The notes under the pieces are model-generated. The model made no database searches. It saw nothing but the letters and a program-made list of their open reading frames with translations, and was not told the origin of the DNA. A stretch of DNA of 64,000 nucleotides from Brasenia schreberi. Taxonomy: Eukaryota > Streptophyta > Magnoliopsida > Nymphaeales > Cabombaceae. Numbering within the stretch: the first letter of the stretch is position 1; every line of letters starts with the position of its first letter. Location: assembly GCA_036023115.1 (NCBI GenBank), contig JAYKKT010000061.1, positions 11,316,501-11,380,500 of the forward strand. Direction: 5' to 3'. The position numbers and the translations under genes were made by a program. Shown here piece by piece: positions 33,990-47,400 of this stretch.

Positions 33990-34640
33990 ACAACCTATCT
34001 ATGAGTGGATCGATGATGATCCTCCGCGATAGCATTTCTTGTATTCTTTTAATTATTAGGCATGAAGAATCTTTTCAAATTCTGTAAACAAACCTATGCT
34101 TATTCATATGGTTTGGAAGCATTTGGTGCCTCTCTTTAGGACACTAGGACCATAGCTTGGCCCACTATGAACTACAAAGAGCACAACACCTTTGTAGTGT
34201 TCTTGGCAAATGCCAATGTACACTGGGTTTATATGGCTCTGGCTTCTTTTCTCTTATTGCATTCCACTCATTGATCTTGAATCCCCTTGTAAACCCATAA
34301 TGATGCTGATAATTGGGCTCTAAAGTGAGATGAGCTGTTCGTGGTTTAGTTCTCCCTGATGATTGCGACCTTGCTCATGTTCGATCAGCCATAGTTATAT
34401 GAACATGGTACAAACAAGTCGTTTTCTCTTCGGCAAGGCCGGTGTAGATTGTTTTAGGGCCAAGCCTAGTTGACAGTGATTAAATGAATCAGCTCACACA
34501 AAAAAAAATGATCTTGACTGAAAAATCTTATCAATCTCATGTAAATTAATTGTGCTTCTTCAGTCTTGAAGTGATGCACTAGAGTGTCCTTGTTGATGAT
34601 TCTTTAAACCAGCGGCGTATAGGCCCTCGAAAATGCAATA
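33990..34640. other. Intergenic DNA, nothing recognised
   Basis: No frame, repeat or RNA that I recognise. Confidence 0.45.
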
Positions 34641-34729
34641 CTTAACACCGGATAATTCAAATCGAAGTAAGTTGATGTCCGACTTAACCTTAATGACATG
34701 ATCGATAGAATATGGTTCACTGTCAAGAT

Positions 34730-34807
34730 GACTTGATAGCAAAACGGTAGACACACAAGATCCAAAATCTTGTACTAAAGAGCGTAGAGGTTCAAGTCCT
34801 CAAGGCA
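34730..34807 (+). pseudogene. trnL-CAA: Plastid-derived trnL-CAA pseudogene (nuclear plastid DNA)
   Basis: The stretch reads as a chloroplast tRNA-Leu(CAA) gene: AAACGGTAGACACACAAGAT (D-arm side), CCAAAATCTTGTACTAAAGA (anticodon 3' part and variable arm) and AGAGGTTCAAGTCCTC (T arm), ending CAAGGCA. From memory of the plastid gene there are several substitutions, including in the anticodon loop (CCAAAAT where CAAAAT with preceding T is expected), and a short deletion near the 3' end. The downstream bases AATGCTCATTGAATGAGCAA also look like the plastid spacer. It is a decayed nuclear insertion and not a working tRNA. Confidence 0.75.
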
Positions 34808-36660
34808 TAATATGGAGAATGCTCATTGAATGAGCAATTCAAATAATAACATATCTTGGATCTAATCAATATCAATAAGGAGTTAATGGATTTTGTGAGT
34901 GAATCGAAACAAGGTAATGTGATGAATTGATCAAACACACATAATTTGATAACACTGGTCTTTCAAACAGATCGATTTCGGTTGTAATTAGTTGGATATT
35001 CCATTAATTTGTATTCCTGCGAAACTAATCTTAGAGCTTAAGTGTGGTTTCAACCAATATGAAACACCTATTATATGGGCATGACACACCTTTGTGTCTT
35101 ATTATATGCATCAATACACCCCATATCCTACGAGACGGACCGATAGGGAGGTCACTTACGGTACAAGATTGTATTATATTGAAATTCCAATTCATAACAA
35201 TACATATGTATCGACAAGTATCGTGCATTACACATGATAAGCACAACATTGGTTATTATTTAAAACCAGATATCAAACCATGTCTAGACAACCCAAAGAA
35301 TATTACTCAAACATGGACCATACTGCATCGTTGGCACCAAGCATTAAAGTATGTGAATTGGATATTTATTCCTTTTGATCTTTTTATATGTGTAGAGTAA
35401 GCCGGAACCCAACTAGCAGCACTAGGTATGAGTCTTAACCATAATTGTAGTTGGATTTAATTAGCAACATAGATCCAAAAAATCTTCTAATAAGGTCCAT
35501 ATATACTGGCTTCTTCCACAGGGTGTGCACTGCAAGCTAAACCCAACAGACGATCCCATGATGAAGACGGGCTTTGTCGACAAGATGGACGGTCGGAATT
35601 CAATCTCTGCGGGCATCATGCTTGAGCATAAGCTGCAGTTTTATGTTCATCGTGTGGAATCCCAGTATTGATCTCATGACCTCTAACTTGATGGTTATCT
35701 GGAATCAATCTCTCCATACTTTACCGACGGTCGTACTCTTATTTGTGACCAAAAATGATATTTATATTAATATCGCTTATACTTTATGCATCTCGTAGAA
35801 GTGTATATGAATATTTTAGAAGGATTCAAGCTAAATGCCTTAGCTCTTGAATATTACTGAGATTTTGGCCTTGCTGAGGCTTTTCCGTGAATCAAGTTGA
35901 TGACCTTGTCACGGACCAAACAACACGAGAGGGGACCATGTCTATATGCACATGGTAGGGTGAGCTTGGCCAACCAAGTTTAATGTAGGCTAGGTTAGTA
36001 CCCGGTCAGGGTCGGACCCACTTCAACACAGACACACCCTTAGATATTGATGCTCCATATATATGTATATGCATGTATGTGTATAATTTATATATTAACG
36101 CACACACAGACACATACACACATGTGTGTGTGCATGAGCAGGCACCTCGAGCTTGTTTTGTATTTGGCCACATCCTGTAGCGTGTTCAGATAAATGTGTG
36201 CATGTGCATGCTTTGGAGCATCTCCATAATTGATGTATCGATATTCTCAGTCCATCCATTCAGCATATATGCATGTGTGCCTGTGCACTTGCAGTTGTTT
36301 ATGTGTGTGTGTGTGCGTGTGTCACAAGTACAGGCAAAGGTGGTGGAAGAGCCTCTCATCCTTTATTCAAATGTCACTCCAAGTTGACGATGACAAGTAT
36401 GAAGCTACTTTGACAGACTAAAGCAACGGAGAAACCGCGTTTCCCAATATCCCTCCTATTACAGAGTAGCGTTGAAATGATGTAATAAGAAAAGTATTCA
36501 TGCAATAAGCTTAGAGCATGGTCACATATTAATACGGTCAATATACAAAACTTAATTTAGAATTGTTGGAACACTAAACTTATCAATCATTCCACTTCAC
36601 ACTTGCTTGTCTGCAATATATATTGGAATCACTCTTTCTTTTTTTAAACTTTAAACCTTT
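34808..36660. other. Intergenic DNA, partly plastid-like at the left, otherwise unidentified
   Basis: The first ~50-150 bases may continue the plastid insertion. A plus-strand frame at 35044-35400 (118 codons) is open but matches no family I recognise. TG/CA repeats lie at 36060-36130 and 36300-36325. No supported gene. Confidence 0.45.
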
Positions 36661-36667
36661 ATACATG

Positions 36668-37008
36668 AAAAATGAAGATGTTGAGATGGAAATATAGTTG
36701 CGTAAGGAAAGATTATGATGTCAATGAAGTTATTATAGATAAATCAAAAGCAGTACTAATAGATAATAAAAAAAAAATCATTTAAGATGGTTTGAATACA
36801 TGAAAAACAAAAAAACTCCGATAAAAGTATGAGAAATTGAATGATAAAAATGTTAACAAAAATATCATAAAAATATTAGAAAGAAACAATAAAGAATGAT
36901 CTATATTTTGTTGGTAGTATAACACAAGATCTAGTTCTATAAAAACAAAAAATTATGTAGCCAACCACATCTAGTATGATAAAATGCTTAATTGTTATTA
37001 CAGAATGA
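36668..37008 (+). mobile_element. Decayed RTE-clade LINE 3' end
   Basis: 'gaagatgttgagatgg' and 'gtaaggaaagattatgatgtcaatgaagttatta' match the Lys/Arg-rich C-terminal coding part of the family. 'agaaacaataaagaatgatctat', 'ctatgtagcc(a)acc'-like sequence and a final 'aaaatgcttaattgttatta' match the 3' UTR and tail region. All frames are broken. Confidence 0.7.
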
Positions 37009-37059
37009 GAAAACCTACCATGTAGATCTTAGCATGAATAACTTGGCAGACCTTTTCTT

Positions 37060-37140
37060 TTTTGTACATGAGGAGGACGAAGTGCATGCCCTTGTTATCT
37101 AATTCATGACCTTCAACTTGTGTTATGACATACGTATGAT
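37060..37140 (-). repeat. SINE-like repeat, family B (partial)
   Basis: ACATGAGGAGGACGAAGTGC, then AATTCATGACC, TTCAACTTGTG in plus orientation match family B. The box A end is missing or unrecognisable. Confidence 0.4.
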
Positions 37141-37910
37141 ATCCATCCATCTACATCTCAGCATTTGCATTCAAAAGCCATATGCTTCAGAAGAAGCATG
37201 CACAGATTGATCACAAAGAAGAACCAGGCGAAAACTTTATACAGAAGCTTTTAGTACTAATGAAATGCTGAAAATAATTTAAATAAAGATGAGGGAAATT
37301 AAATAGTACAAATCATTATGATACTTCTAATCTTTCGGACCTAGAGCCACAGAAACCTACTGGCCTTGCTTAATTATGTGTGTACATGGAGAGAGGAGGG
37401 AGACCATAGTCCACGTGTGCACTCATTCATACTCAAATCTACTTAAAGATCTTAACCATTCGATCGTTAATATCAACTGTTAAAATTTTAAGAAAAATAA
37501 AATAATACCAAATATATTAAATGCACCCTATAAAAAGTCCATGCCTGAAAACTCAACCATTGAGATTTTTAAGAATGTTTCATCACAAATAAGTATACCA
37601 TATATATATATTCGTATTCGTTTATGGCAATATGAGACTAGATTAGAAAGAGATTGTTAATCACTGTCAAAGTGACTAACTATTTATATTATAATGTCAC
37701 ACAATTAATTGACCCAAAATCCAAAACAAGAAGAATCAAAATTTTATCCAGGTGAAAGGAATTTTCTCTCTGTCAGATGGTCCATCAAGGATTTCCACCG
37801 AATACCAGTAATGACAAATATGGAAATTAAGCCCCAAAGGTGCCTGACACAAGGTCAGGAGTTTAATACCTCGGTGTATCTCGTAGGGTTCTTCGCAGTC
37901 CCAGCTTGGC
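37141..37910. other. Intergenic AT-rich DNA
   Basis: Nothing recognised. Sequence at 37835-37905 has a box B-like GGTCAGGAGTTTAATACC, but no box A. Confidence 0.45.
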
Positions 37911-37911
37911 A

Positions 37912-37914
<3 letters not shown>

Positions 37915-37976
<62 letters not shown>
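37915..37976. repeat. (TA)n microsatellite
   Basis: About 62 bp of near-pure TA dinucleotide. Confidence 0.97.
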
Positions 37977-37979
<3 letters not shown>

Positions 37980-38059
37980 GAAATTATAGAGAAATTGCCT
38001 ATGTGTCCTCTTTTATTTGAACACTACATGAGCAAAGTTGGTCCAAAGAGTACGGACTA

Positions 38060-38360
38060 CTTTCTCTTTCTCTCTCTATAGAGAGGGAGAGAGAAAAAGA
38101 AAGACAGGAAAACTACTATATGCTACAGCATACTTAGGTGTTTACATATTAAAAATAAAGAAATAAAGAAAAAGTAAGAATGATTGATGAATGATTGCAA
38201 TAAAGAAAAAGTAAGAATGTGATTGAAGAAGTACACACTTAAAAAATATACCTATATTTTTTAAAATTCAAAATTAAATTATTCATCAATCGATAATAGA
38301 TAATTGAGATTTGTTTGAATGTGTTAGTAGTACTCAAGTTCTATCTCTTTATATATATAT
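38060..38360. repeat. CT/GA palindrome and AT-rich repeat type C
   Basis: CTCTCTCTCTATAGAGAGGGAGAG forms an inverted repeat at about 38069-38094. The following AT-rich ~250 bp ends 'gatttgtttgaatgtgttagtagtactcaag', similar in order to 25490-25750 and 55810-55990. An internal direct repeat 'aataaagaaaaagtaagaatg' occurs at 38157 and 38199. Confidence 0.5.
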
Positions 38361-38379
38361 AGCCTTGTGAAGAGAAAGC

Positions 38380-38640
38380 ATGATCCTAAGTTTTGACAGT
38401 CAAAACAATCATTTCAAACCCATTTTTCCAATCTCGGAACAGACTTTCCCAAACCCTAACTCTGTTTTCTCTCTTTTCGCTCTTCCTATTCCTCTCCGTT
38501 TTCTCGTGTGTCGAGCTTTATTCGCGAAGAGCTCCCGCATTGCCAAGATGCACCAGAAAACAACCCTTGAATTCTCCCGAAAAGGACCCCAAAGATTGCA
38601 ATTTAAGAACTACGGCTTATAAAACTAAACCAAAGTAAAT
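38380..38640 (+). other. Possible orphan gene start (telo-box leader plus short ORF)
   Basis: AAACCCTAAC at 38451, a C/T-rich leader and an 80-codon plus-strand frame starting near 38380 recall the 5' end of a plant housekeeping gene. The protein matches nothing I know and there is no downstream continuation. A gene fragment is possible. Confidence 0.25.
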
Positions 38641-40095
38641 TGTTCGGTTTGGTTCCATTTCATGCAGCATAATGGTGTGGTCCGGTCCACAAAGTTGGCC
38701 ATTTCAGATACAATATCCAAAGCAGACACAAACCTAACCTAAAATTCCTTTGTGTCCATTCAGAGTGACACGAGAAATCATGCATTGGGTCAAGCTGTTT
38801 TGGTACAAACACGAGATGAGACAAAAAAACATGACTGCAGTTTTTAGGCACGACATGAAAACCCAAAACAAGCATGACCAGTAAAGACCCACTTCAATGC
38901 GACCTGAAGTTAATGAAAGTAGGCAGGTGGTGTTCAGGTTTAGTTGGTTATACATGACACGAAATGACCACTCCTAGTAGACAAGCTACAAACCAGACTA
39001 GCTGAATGGAGTGGTGTTCGTGGAACCTCCAGAAGCGACCCGAAATGTCTGGCGGTTTGGTTGTAGTTGGAAAATTGCGACCGTTCGGTTCACGGTTCCA
39101 GTGTTAGAACCAAACTGAACCATTATATATACATACATACACGTGCACACACACACACATATATTAATATTTTATATGTATATAAAGGTTATAAAAACTT
39201 ATATATAATCTTTATAAGTTTATGTATATGAGTTTTATAACCTTATATATATATATATAATATAAAAAAGGTTTATATACTTATATGGATTTAAATCTTG
39301 ACATGTTTATATATATATATATGAGTTTTATAACCTTATATACATATTTTTGGACTGGAGACCCAAATAATCTATTAGCATAATACATTGTATTTAGTAA
39401 AATCCTCACATTAGTAGAATTGTGGTTCAGAACTGAACTAAAATGGAACTGATGGTTCGGTTTTGGCCATAGCACGATTTGGTTCGGTTCTTTAAAAGTT
39501 GAGAACCGAAACAACGATGCAATCTTACAAACTTTTGGCCCATTTAGAATATGGGTTACATGTTCGGAACCAACCTGACAACCTGACCCGAACCCGAACT
39601 GTATCCATTGTAATGAGGTTGGGCTCAGGCACCCGAATCGGGCCGACGTCTCTAACAATACGCTTCATGCATGGGAACATTATCAATACGAAAATGCTAA
39701 AAATTTACAGAAAGCATGATTTTGTGGAAACACATCGAGTCCGCATCTTGTACGTGTCTCCTTGATGCATTGGACCCTGACAGTGTGTCCGTGTGACGGA
39801 GGCAGAAATAAAGAAAACTAGGGCAAGCAATTTAAGGAAAATACTGTTTTGTACTAAACTGTTAGCCCACTTATTATAAATATCACATGCATCCTGTAGA
39901 GCTTGTTGCTGCAAATAGAACACGATTATTTTTCAAACGGGCACCTTGGTTTCAATTGGACGGGATAAGTCTAGTTGACCAACTTTTCGCAATGCCCACG
40001 GCACACTTTCCTACATGTGATTGAATATGTTGTTTTTATATCACGTTCGCATCAAACAAATAGGGAAACACGATACGAGACACACACGAAACATG
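38641..40095. repeat. Intergenic DNA with GGTTCC-rich blocks
   Basis: GGTTC/GAACC-rich stretches lie at 39030-39125 and 39425-39650 on either side of a TA/CA-rich, tandem-like segment (39120-39350) in which 'gagttttataacctta' occurs at 39229 and 39322. No coding gene recognised. Confidence 0.45.
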
Positions 40096-40318
40096 AGAGA
40101 TCTCTAAACACGATACTAGACACCATCTCATACGAGATTCTATTAGACGATTTGCATCTTATGTGCAATCGTACGGATGATACTGATTGAGTTGCTCATC
40201 AACATCGATACAAGGATTAATGTCATATAGATCGATGAGTACTTTGATCACCACCATCCAATTGATTGCACTAATGGTGATGACAATAAATAATGTCTGA
40301 GACTATCTAACAGCTCCT
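40096..40318. mobile_element. MITE-like element (copy 3, inverted)
   Basis: The left side 'tctattagacgatttgcatcttatgtgcaatc' and internal 'catcaacatcgatacaaggatta' correspond to the inverted copy at 56022-56219. The right side 'gagactatctaacagctcc' matches its 'gagactatctagactctc'. It is diverged. Confidence 0.55.
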
Positions 40319-40419
40319 ACTCTCCCTCTATATAGGTAGATAGATAGATTTGTGTTTACATGAAGAAAAAGAAACCAAATGAGAAAAAATTTTACTTGAA
40401 TAGAGATTTGAACTCAAGA

Positions 40420-40790
40420 CATGCACCTTATTAAGGAATTGCTCTAACCAATTGACAGCAGACATGGCAGGTTTCGAACAGGCTTAGTGGTTCCAATCAA
40501 AACCAAACCGAGTCAGGAAGAAGTTGGAACCTGAAGCAGATCCGAAATAGGGGGACCATCCAGTTTGGTTCCAGTTCCAGCTTTTATGGAACCGGAACCA
40601 GAGTTGGCAGTTTGGAAACGCCAGTTCCATATTATTTTAATATTCTTTTTAAAAATAAGAAAATAATTTTTCTGATTCCAAACAGTTCAAAATCTAAACT
40701 AAAACTAGAATCAAAACGGATGATTCTAAACTGGAACCAGAACCATCTGTCTCCATTCCTGCTTCGAAGCAAACTGGAACCGGACATGTG
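40420..40790 (-). repeat. GGTTCC-rich element
   Basis: Dense GAACC/GGTTCC words at 40480-40620 and 40680-40785 bracket an AT-rich middle. 'gatttgaactcaagacatgcacc' at 40404 is a possible inverted box B-like segment. The layout matches 41945-42190. Confidence 0.45.
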
Positions 40791-40845
40791 TTTATGAGAG
40801 TATCACTTTCCACTGCATTTAATTATACAATGTTTTCTATGGATC

Positions 40846-40849
<4 letters not shown>

Positions 40850-40894
<45 letters not shown>
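40850..40894. repeat. (GA)n microsatellite
   Basis: 44-bp pure GA run after 'ggatcatat'. Confidence 0.97.
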
Positions 40895-40896
<2 letters not shown>

Positions 40897-41940
40897 GAGG
40901 TTTCCCTTTAATGGACTGAATCATTGCGAAATTGAAAGGTGAGCAAGTTGGAAGTTTTCTAAACAAGGACTTCTTTGTTTTCCAGTAGACAATAGTGGCG
41001 TTTTGTGCATTGGGTTCTTTTACTCATCTCCTACCACATATTTGAAGCTCAAAATGAGGACATAAAACCATGCCTTACATGTCCCACCACCTAAAGCAAT
41101 GAAAATCTATATATTTGACAAATTCAATCTAGCTAATGGACACAAACATTCTTAAATTAGGACCCACGATCATTCCGAATTGAACACGGTTTTCGTATGC
41201 TCAGTGACTACATGAACACGATGAGACGGACGCCGGCATCCAGGAACTTCTGGCCGGCTGCTAAATGGCTTTGGGATGCATCCTCCAAATCAAACAAACC
41301 ATAAGAACTTGTAGGATCCAAACCATCAAGTCATGTCCCAAATCCAAAATGCTGCCTAGTAGCGGATGAAAAACTGGGTCGGACCCGCATCAAAAGAAAA
41401 ACGGCAATGGTCCAAACTGCTTGACCAAAAGTTTAGTATGGATAAGGAAAGACTAATCGACTGTTTCTGTCACAGTTTCCCTTTTTTGTTTACATGCATC
41501 TTTTTTTATTTCCTATTTGTGAAATACCAAATATTTTCTTGTGTGGTTACATTACAAGAAAACAATGATATCTTTGACATGTAAGTGTCTAATACATTAC
41601 ACCATAATGATCATTGGTACTTGCTAAGAATGCATAATTCATCTCTCTTTTCATATAATATATTTGGTTTATACATGAGTAGCCACAATGAGTGGTTGGA
41701 TCATGCTCACTATAAACACTATTACTCATGTTGAATAATTGTTTTTAAGTAATATGAGTATAATAATATTTTTTGTTCTTTTTTAAAACAAACTTTTTTA
41801 TTCTTGAAAACCAACTTTTGTACCATATATATTTTTTAAAATTATACTAATAGCACAAAAGCAATGGGTGGATATGAGTGAGTACGATATGTTTTTCTTA
41901 AATACAATATAGTATATAAATTTTAACTTTTGTCTCATTT
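40895..41940. other. Intergenic DNA, nothing recognised
   Basis: AT-rich, with no supported gene, RNA or named repeat. Confidence 0.45.
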
Positions 41941-41944
41941 GTAT

Positions 41945-42190
41945 TGGTAAAAGTATCGGGCTTGGATGTCTGTCCAAATCACCTTCCATAGAACTACAAC
42001 TCTCTCATAATCGGAACTAGCAGTTTCAAACCATTTGTTCCACATTCTTCTATTTTTATTTTTGAAATTTCAAAATTTTAAGGATTTTTTTTATTTCGAC
42101 AGCTTAAGATTTAAACCAAACCTGAATTGAAACCAGCCAGGTCCAAGTTCGGTTTTGGCTCCTGGTTCCAAGAAAAACTAGAGCCGGCAA
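41945..42190. repeat. GGTTCC-rich element
   Basis: CGGAACTAGCAGTTTCAAACC, an AT-rich centre ('attcttctatttttatttttgaaattt') and CCAAGTTCGGTTTTGGCTCC then GGTTCC. The centre matches that of the 40420-40790 element, supporting one family. Confidence 0.45.
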
Positions 42191-42403
42191 GGCAATGTCT
42201 ATTGTAAATTAGCATGAACACCAAACAGGCTTGTTATCTTCTAAATGTAACACAAGTTATTGTTACACTATCTATATTGTTAGTATCCAGTGTGATATTT
42301 CTCTATCTAATGAACATCAATTTTGGTCTCTTTTTTTTTTTTTGTCTCTAAGCATTCATAAGTAGTATCAATAAATGAATAACTTCCATTGCCACATTCG
42401 TAT

Positions 42404-42532
42404 TGCACCAACAGGTTAGCTCAATGGTAGGGTGCTCTAGGTCTGTTGCTCTTGGGGGAGAGTTCTCCTATCGGAGGCTATGTGCGTGGGTTTGTGTGTT
42501 AGGCTCCGGTCTCATTGTACAGCCAAAAAGAA
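42404..42532 (+). repeat. SINE, family A
   Basis: AGGTTAGCTCAATGGTAGGG is a strong box A. Box B is damaged (GGGAGAGTTCTCC). The tail GTTAGGCTCCGGTCTCATTG and TACAGCCAAAAAG matches the family ending. Confidence 0.65.
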
Positions 42533-42785
42533 GGAAAGAAAGAGAGAAATGGTTGTCTATTGTATCAGCTAATGGTTTCTTTTCTTTTATAATCTTTTCT
42601 CATATTTAGGAATATGACTTATTTAGTTGATATCACTGTTGCAGAATTTTGGATGTTTGGTTTGTTATTCCATTAAGTCATATTGCACTGCATTCTTTTT
42701 TACATTTATTATTTTCCATATAATAGATAATTTCACAGCTAACTGATTCATTTCTCTAATAAATTTTTCATACGGTCTGTTTTTA

Positions 42786-42870
42786 GGCTGAAGCCATATG
42801 CACACTCGGTGTATCAAACTCATTACCTTCAACTTGAGAGTCTACCCCCTAGCCAGGTGAGTTATTGTAT
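42786..42870 (-). repeat. SINE-like repeat, family B
   Basis: GGCTGAAGCCATATGC, then GTATCAAACTCATTACC, TTCAACTTGAGAG and GCCAGGTGAGTTATTG on the plus strand. The reverse complement carries box A-like CAATAACTCACCTGGC. Confidence 0.5.
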
Positions 42871-44400
42871 AATCTTAACTTCTTTTCTTAAATGTAACAA
42901 ACAAGACTCACGTCATTCATGCCCTAAGAATTAGTTTGACTACCTATAATGTGGGAGATGGAGAATGATGACACATGAGCTAAGAGACTACATACAAATA
43001 ATATTACAACAACTAACCTTTTCCCATACTACATGAGGTTGGCTACATGGATTCTTTGGTACATAGAGCCCTATCATGTATCATGCTAGTAGTTAACTAA
43101 ATATAAATTAGATCATTCTTTATTGTTTCTTTCCAACACTTTTATGGTCATCTTCTTCCTCTTTTAACATTTTCACAATCTAGTTTTTTACATCTTTTTC
43201 GGGAACATCCTTGGGTTGTCTTTCTATATGTCTAAACCATCCTATATGATTTTCTCTCATTTTATCATCTATTGGTGCTACTCTCAATTTATTTATAACA
43301 ATCTCATTATGTATACGGTCTTTCCTTGTGTGACCGCTCATCCATCTCAACATCTTCTTTTATGTTACAAATATCTTTTTCACATGTTGATGATTAGTTG
43401 CCCAACACTCAAAACCATAAAACATAGCAGGCTTAATTACTGTTTTATAACATAAAATATCTGATGCTCCTCTCCATTTTAACCAACCGGCATTAATTTT
43501 ATTTATAACATATCCATTAATTTTTCTATGACTTTGAAAAATTAACCCTAAGTATTTAAAACTTTCCTTTTTGAAGAATGCAATATTTGCCAATCTTAAT
43601 TTCTATGTCCCCTAAAATACCCAAATGATCAAACTTACATTTCATATATTATGTCTTTGTTCCACTAAATCGGATGCCTTTACTTTCTAACGTTTCTTTC
43701 TATAATTCTAATTTCCTATTAAATTTTTTCTTAGACTTATCTACTAACACAATGTCATATGCAAATAACATACACCAAGGTACTTCATGTTGAATATATT
43801 TTGTTAACTTATCAGTGACCAATATAAATAAATATGGACTTAAAGTTGATCCCTAATATACCTAATCTTAACTTAAATGGAGTCTGTCATTCCTTCATGA
43901 GTTCTCACATATGTTTTTATCATCATGCATTTCTCTTATAAGATTTATATATGTCAATGGGATACCTTTCTTTTCCAAAGTTCTCCAAAGAACATCTCTT
44001 AACACCTATCATAAGTTTTTTCTAAATCAATAAATATTATGTAAAGGTTTTTCTTTTTTGTTTTAAAATGTTTCATAAGATGTCTTAATATGTGAATTGC
44101 TTTAATAGTAGATCTATCAGGCATGAATTCAAATTGGTTCTTTGTTGTACTCGATACTTGTCTTAATCAATGTTGCATAATTTTTTTTCATAATTTCATA
44201 GTATGGCTCATTATCTCGATACCGCGATAATTAGAACAATTTTGAATGTCTCTCTTGTTCTTATATATGAGTATAAGTGTACTCACTCTCTATTTCTCAG
44301 GCATCTTTTAGGTTCTTTATATTTCATTAAATAGTCTTATCAGTAGAGTGAGCCCATCTCTCTTAAAAGTTTTTATACTTCTATAAGAATATTATTTGGT

Positions 44401-47400
44401 AACTCCGCCCATGTAAGGGATCACCCTTGCATTGTCGGTCTTAAGCCCGAATAAAGGAGGAAGGTTGTGTTAAGCTTTCGACAATCAGTGTAAAACTTTG
44501 TCGGATTTTTATATCATGGATTACACAAATTATAAGCATTGCTTTAGGGTGTTCCTGCCTAGCAACGTGCTGCAAAGTCCGAATGCAAACAAGAGCTACT
44601 ACATTTTCGTCCGAATATAGTGAATCAATTGAAGAGAGGGTTCTCACATCATGAATGGGTATGGATAAAGAAGTTAGTCCCACTACATTGCCGCTCGAAT
44701 GTAAATAATTTATAGAGAGGGTCTCCGTATTTTTAATATGGACAAATGCGAGGAGTAAGGAAGTTAGTCCTAGATAATAAGATTCGTATTGGTTCTTTGA
44801 ATATCGAAATATTATTCGATAAGCTAATGGAGGTAGTAGATACTATGATTCGGAAAAAGATTCATATTCTATGTTTACAAGAAACAAAGTGGGTTGGAGA
44901 AAAAGCAAAGGAGATAGAGGATATAGGTTTTAAATTATGATACTCAAGTAAGAAAAAGGCTCGAAATGGAGTTGGTATTATCATAAATAAAGATTTAAAG
45001 GATAGTGTAGTAGACATACAACGATATGGTGACCGAATCATGACATTGAAATTAGTGTTAAGAGAATAGGTTTTGAATATAGTTTGTGCTTACGCACCTC
45101 AAGTAGTACTAGAATATAGTATAAAGACAATTTTTTTGGAAGAGTTAGATAAGATGATTCAAAGGATTCCACAAAGGGAGATGATTTGTTTAGGAGGAGA
45201 CTTAAATGGACATGTCGGTAAAGAGACATTAAGATATTAAGGTATTCATGAAAACTTTGGTTTTGGGGATATAAATGAGGAAAGTAGGGAGATTTTAAAT
45301 TTTGCTTTGGCATTTGATCTCTTTATAGTCAATACAATATTCAAAAAATGAGATGAACGTTTAATTACTTATAAGAGTGACTTATCACAAACATAAATTG
45401 ATTACTTTATTTATAGAAAAAAGATATAGCATGTTGTAAAGATTGTAAGGTAATTCTAAGAGAAATCTTAACCACACAACATCGACTTTTAGTTACGAAT
45501 TTATAAATAAAAAATAAACAAAGAAGAAAAGAGTGCATCGAGCTATTCATACTAAATGGTGGAACCTAAAAAGCGAGAAAGAAGATATATTTAAACATAA
45601 AGTCCTTCAACAAGATGTTTGGAATTATGTTGGTACACCTTGTAATTTGTGGAAAATATGGCTATACATATTAGGAAAGTGGCGAAAGATGTGTTAGGTA
45701 TATCTAAGGGAGGTGTATTGGCACAAAAAAAACCTTGGTGGTGGAGTGAAATAGATTAAAATAAAATCAAGGCAAAGAGGGTATGTTACAAATTATATTA
45801 TGATAAGAAAACTAGTAAAACTTTAGAGGCTTATAAGAAAGTAAAGAAGGAAGCGAAAAATGCCGTCAGTAAAGCAAAAGCTAAAATTTAGGAGGATTTA
45901 TATAAAAAACTCAATTAAAAAGAAAATGAAAGAGATATTTTTAGGATAGCTAGGGCTAGAGATAAGAAAACTAAAGATCTTAATTATGTTAGATGCATCA
46001 AAGATGAGGATGAAAAAATTCTAGTAGCAATTGATGATATAAGAACTAGATGAAAAAACTATTTTTATAAGTTTTTTAATGAAAATAAAGATGTTAGTAT
46101 TAGCTTACGAGAGTTAGCCAAATCAGAAAAGTATATAAACCACAATTTCTACTAACGTATTCAAAAGAATGAAGTCAAAGAGTTTCTTAAACATATCAAG
46201 GGTGATAAATCGGTAGGACTAGACAATATAATCATTTTGAGACGTTCAAAATTGTACGAATTATCGAGGTATCAAGTTAATGAGCCATACTATGAAATTG
46301 TGGAAAAGAATTATCGAACGTAGTTTAAGACAAGTATCAAGTACAACAGAGAACCAATTTGGATTCATGCCAGGCAGATGTATTGTTGAAGTGATTCACC
46401 TTTTGAGACGTCTTATGGAACATTTTAGAGCAAAAAAGAAAGACCTTCATATGATATTTATTGATGTAGAAAAAGCTTACGATAGGGTACTGAGAGAGGT
46501 TTTTTGGAGAACCTTGAAATAAATAGGTATCCTATTGACATACATTAACCTTATAAGAGACATGTACAATGGTGAAAAAACATGTGTGAGGACTAATGAA
46601 GGAATGACAAACTTCTTTGAAGTTAATATTCTGTTACATTAAGGATCAACTTTAATTTCATACTTATTTATAATAGTGATTGATGAGTTAACAAAACATA
46701 TTCAAGATGAAGTACCTTGGTGTATGTTAATTGTAGATGACATTGTTTTAGTGGAGGAGTCTAAGGAAAAAGTTAATAGAAAATTGGAACTATGGAGAGA
46801 AATATTAGAAAGCAAAGGCCTCCGACTTAGTAGAACAAAGACAGAATATATGGAATATAAGTTTATCATTTGGTTACTTTAGAGGACATAGAAATTAAAA
46901 TTAGCACACATTGCATTCCTAAAAGAAAAGTTTTAAATACCTAGGGTCAATTTTTAAGAGTGATGAAAGAATTGATAGGGATGTTACGCATAGAATTAAT
47001 GCTGGTTGGGTAAAATGGAGAGGAGCACAAGGTATTCTTTGTGCTAAAAAGATATCATTAAAGTTAAAAGGTAAATATTATAGAGTAGCAATTAGACCTG
47101 CCATGTTTATGGTTCTGAGTCTTGGGCAGTTAATTATCAACATGTACAAAAGATGTCTTTGACAGAAATGAAGATGTTAAGATGGATGAGTGGTCATATA
47201 AGAACATACCATATACATAATGAGGTTATTAGAAACAAATTAGGAGTGACACCAATAGAGGATAAAATGAGAGAATATCGTTTAAGATTATTTGAACATA
47301 TAGAAAGAAGATCAAAAGAAGAACCAATAAGAAGGTAAGAAAAACTAGATTTTGAAAGTATTAAAAGAGGTAGAGGACGACTAAAAGTGTTAGAAAGAAA

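Noticed and set aside
35044..35400. 118-codon plus-strand frame
   Set aside because: No recognisable motif, no start or splice context. It is left as unidentified intergenic DNA.
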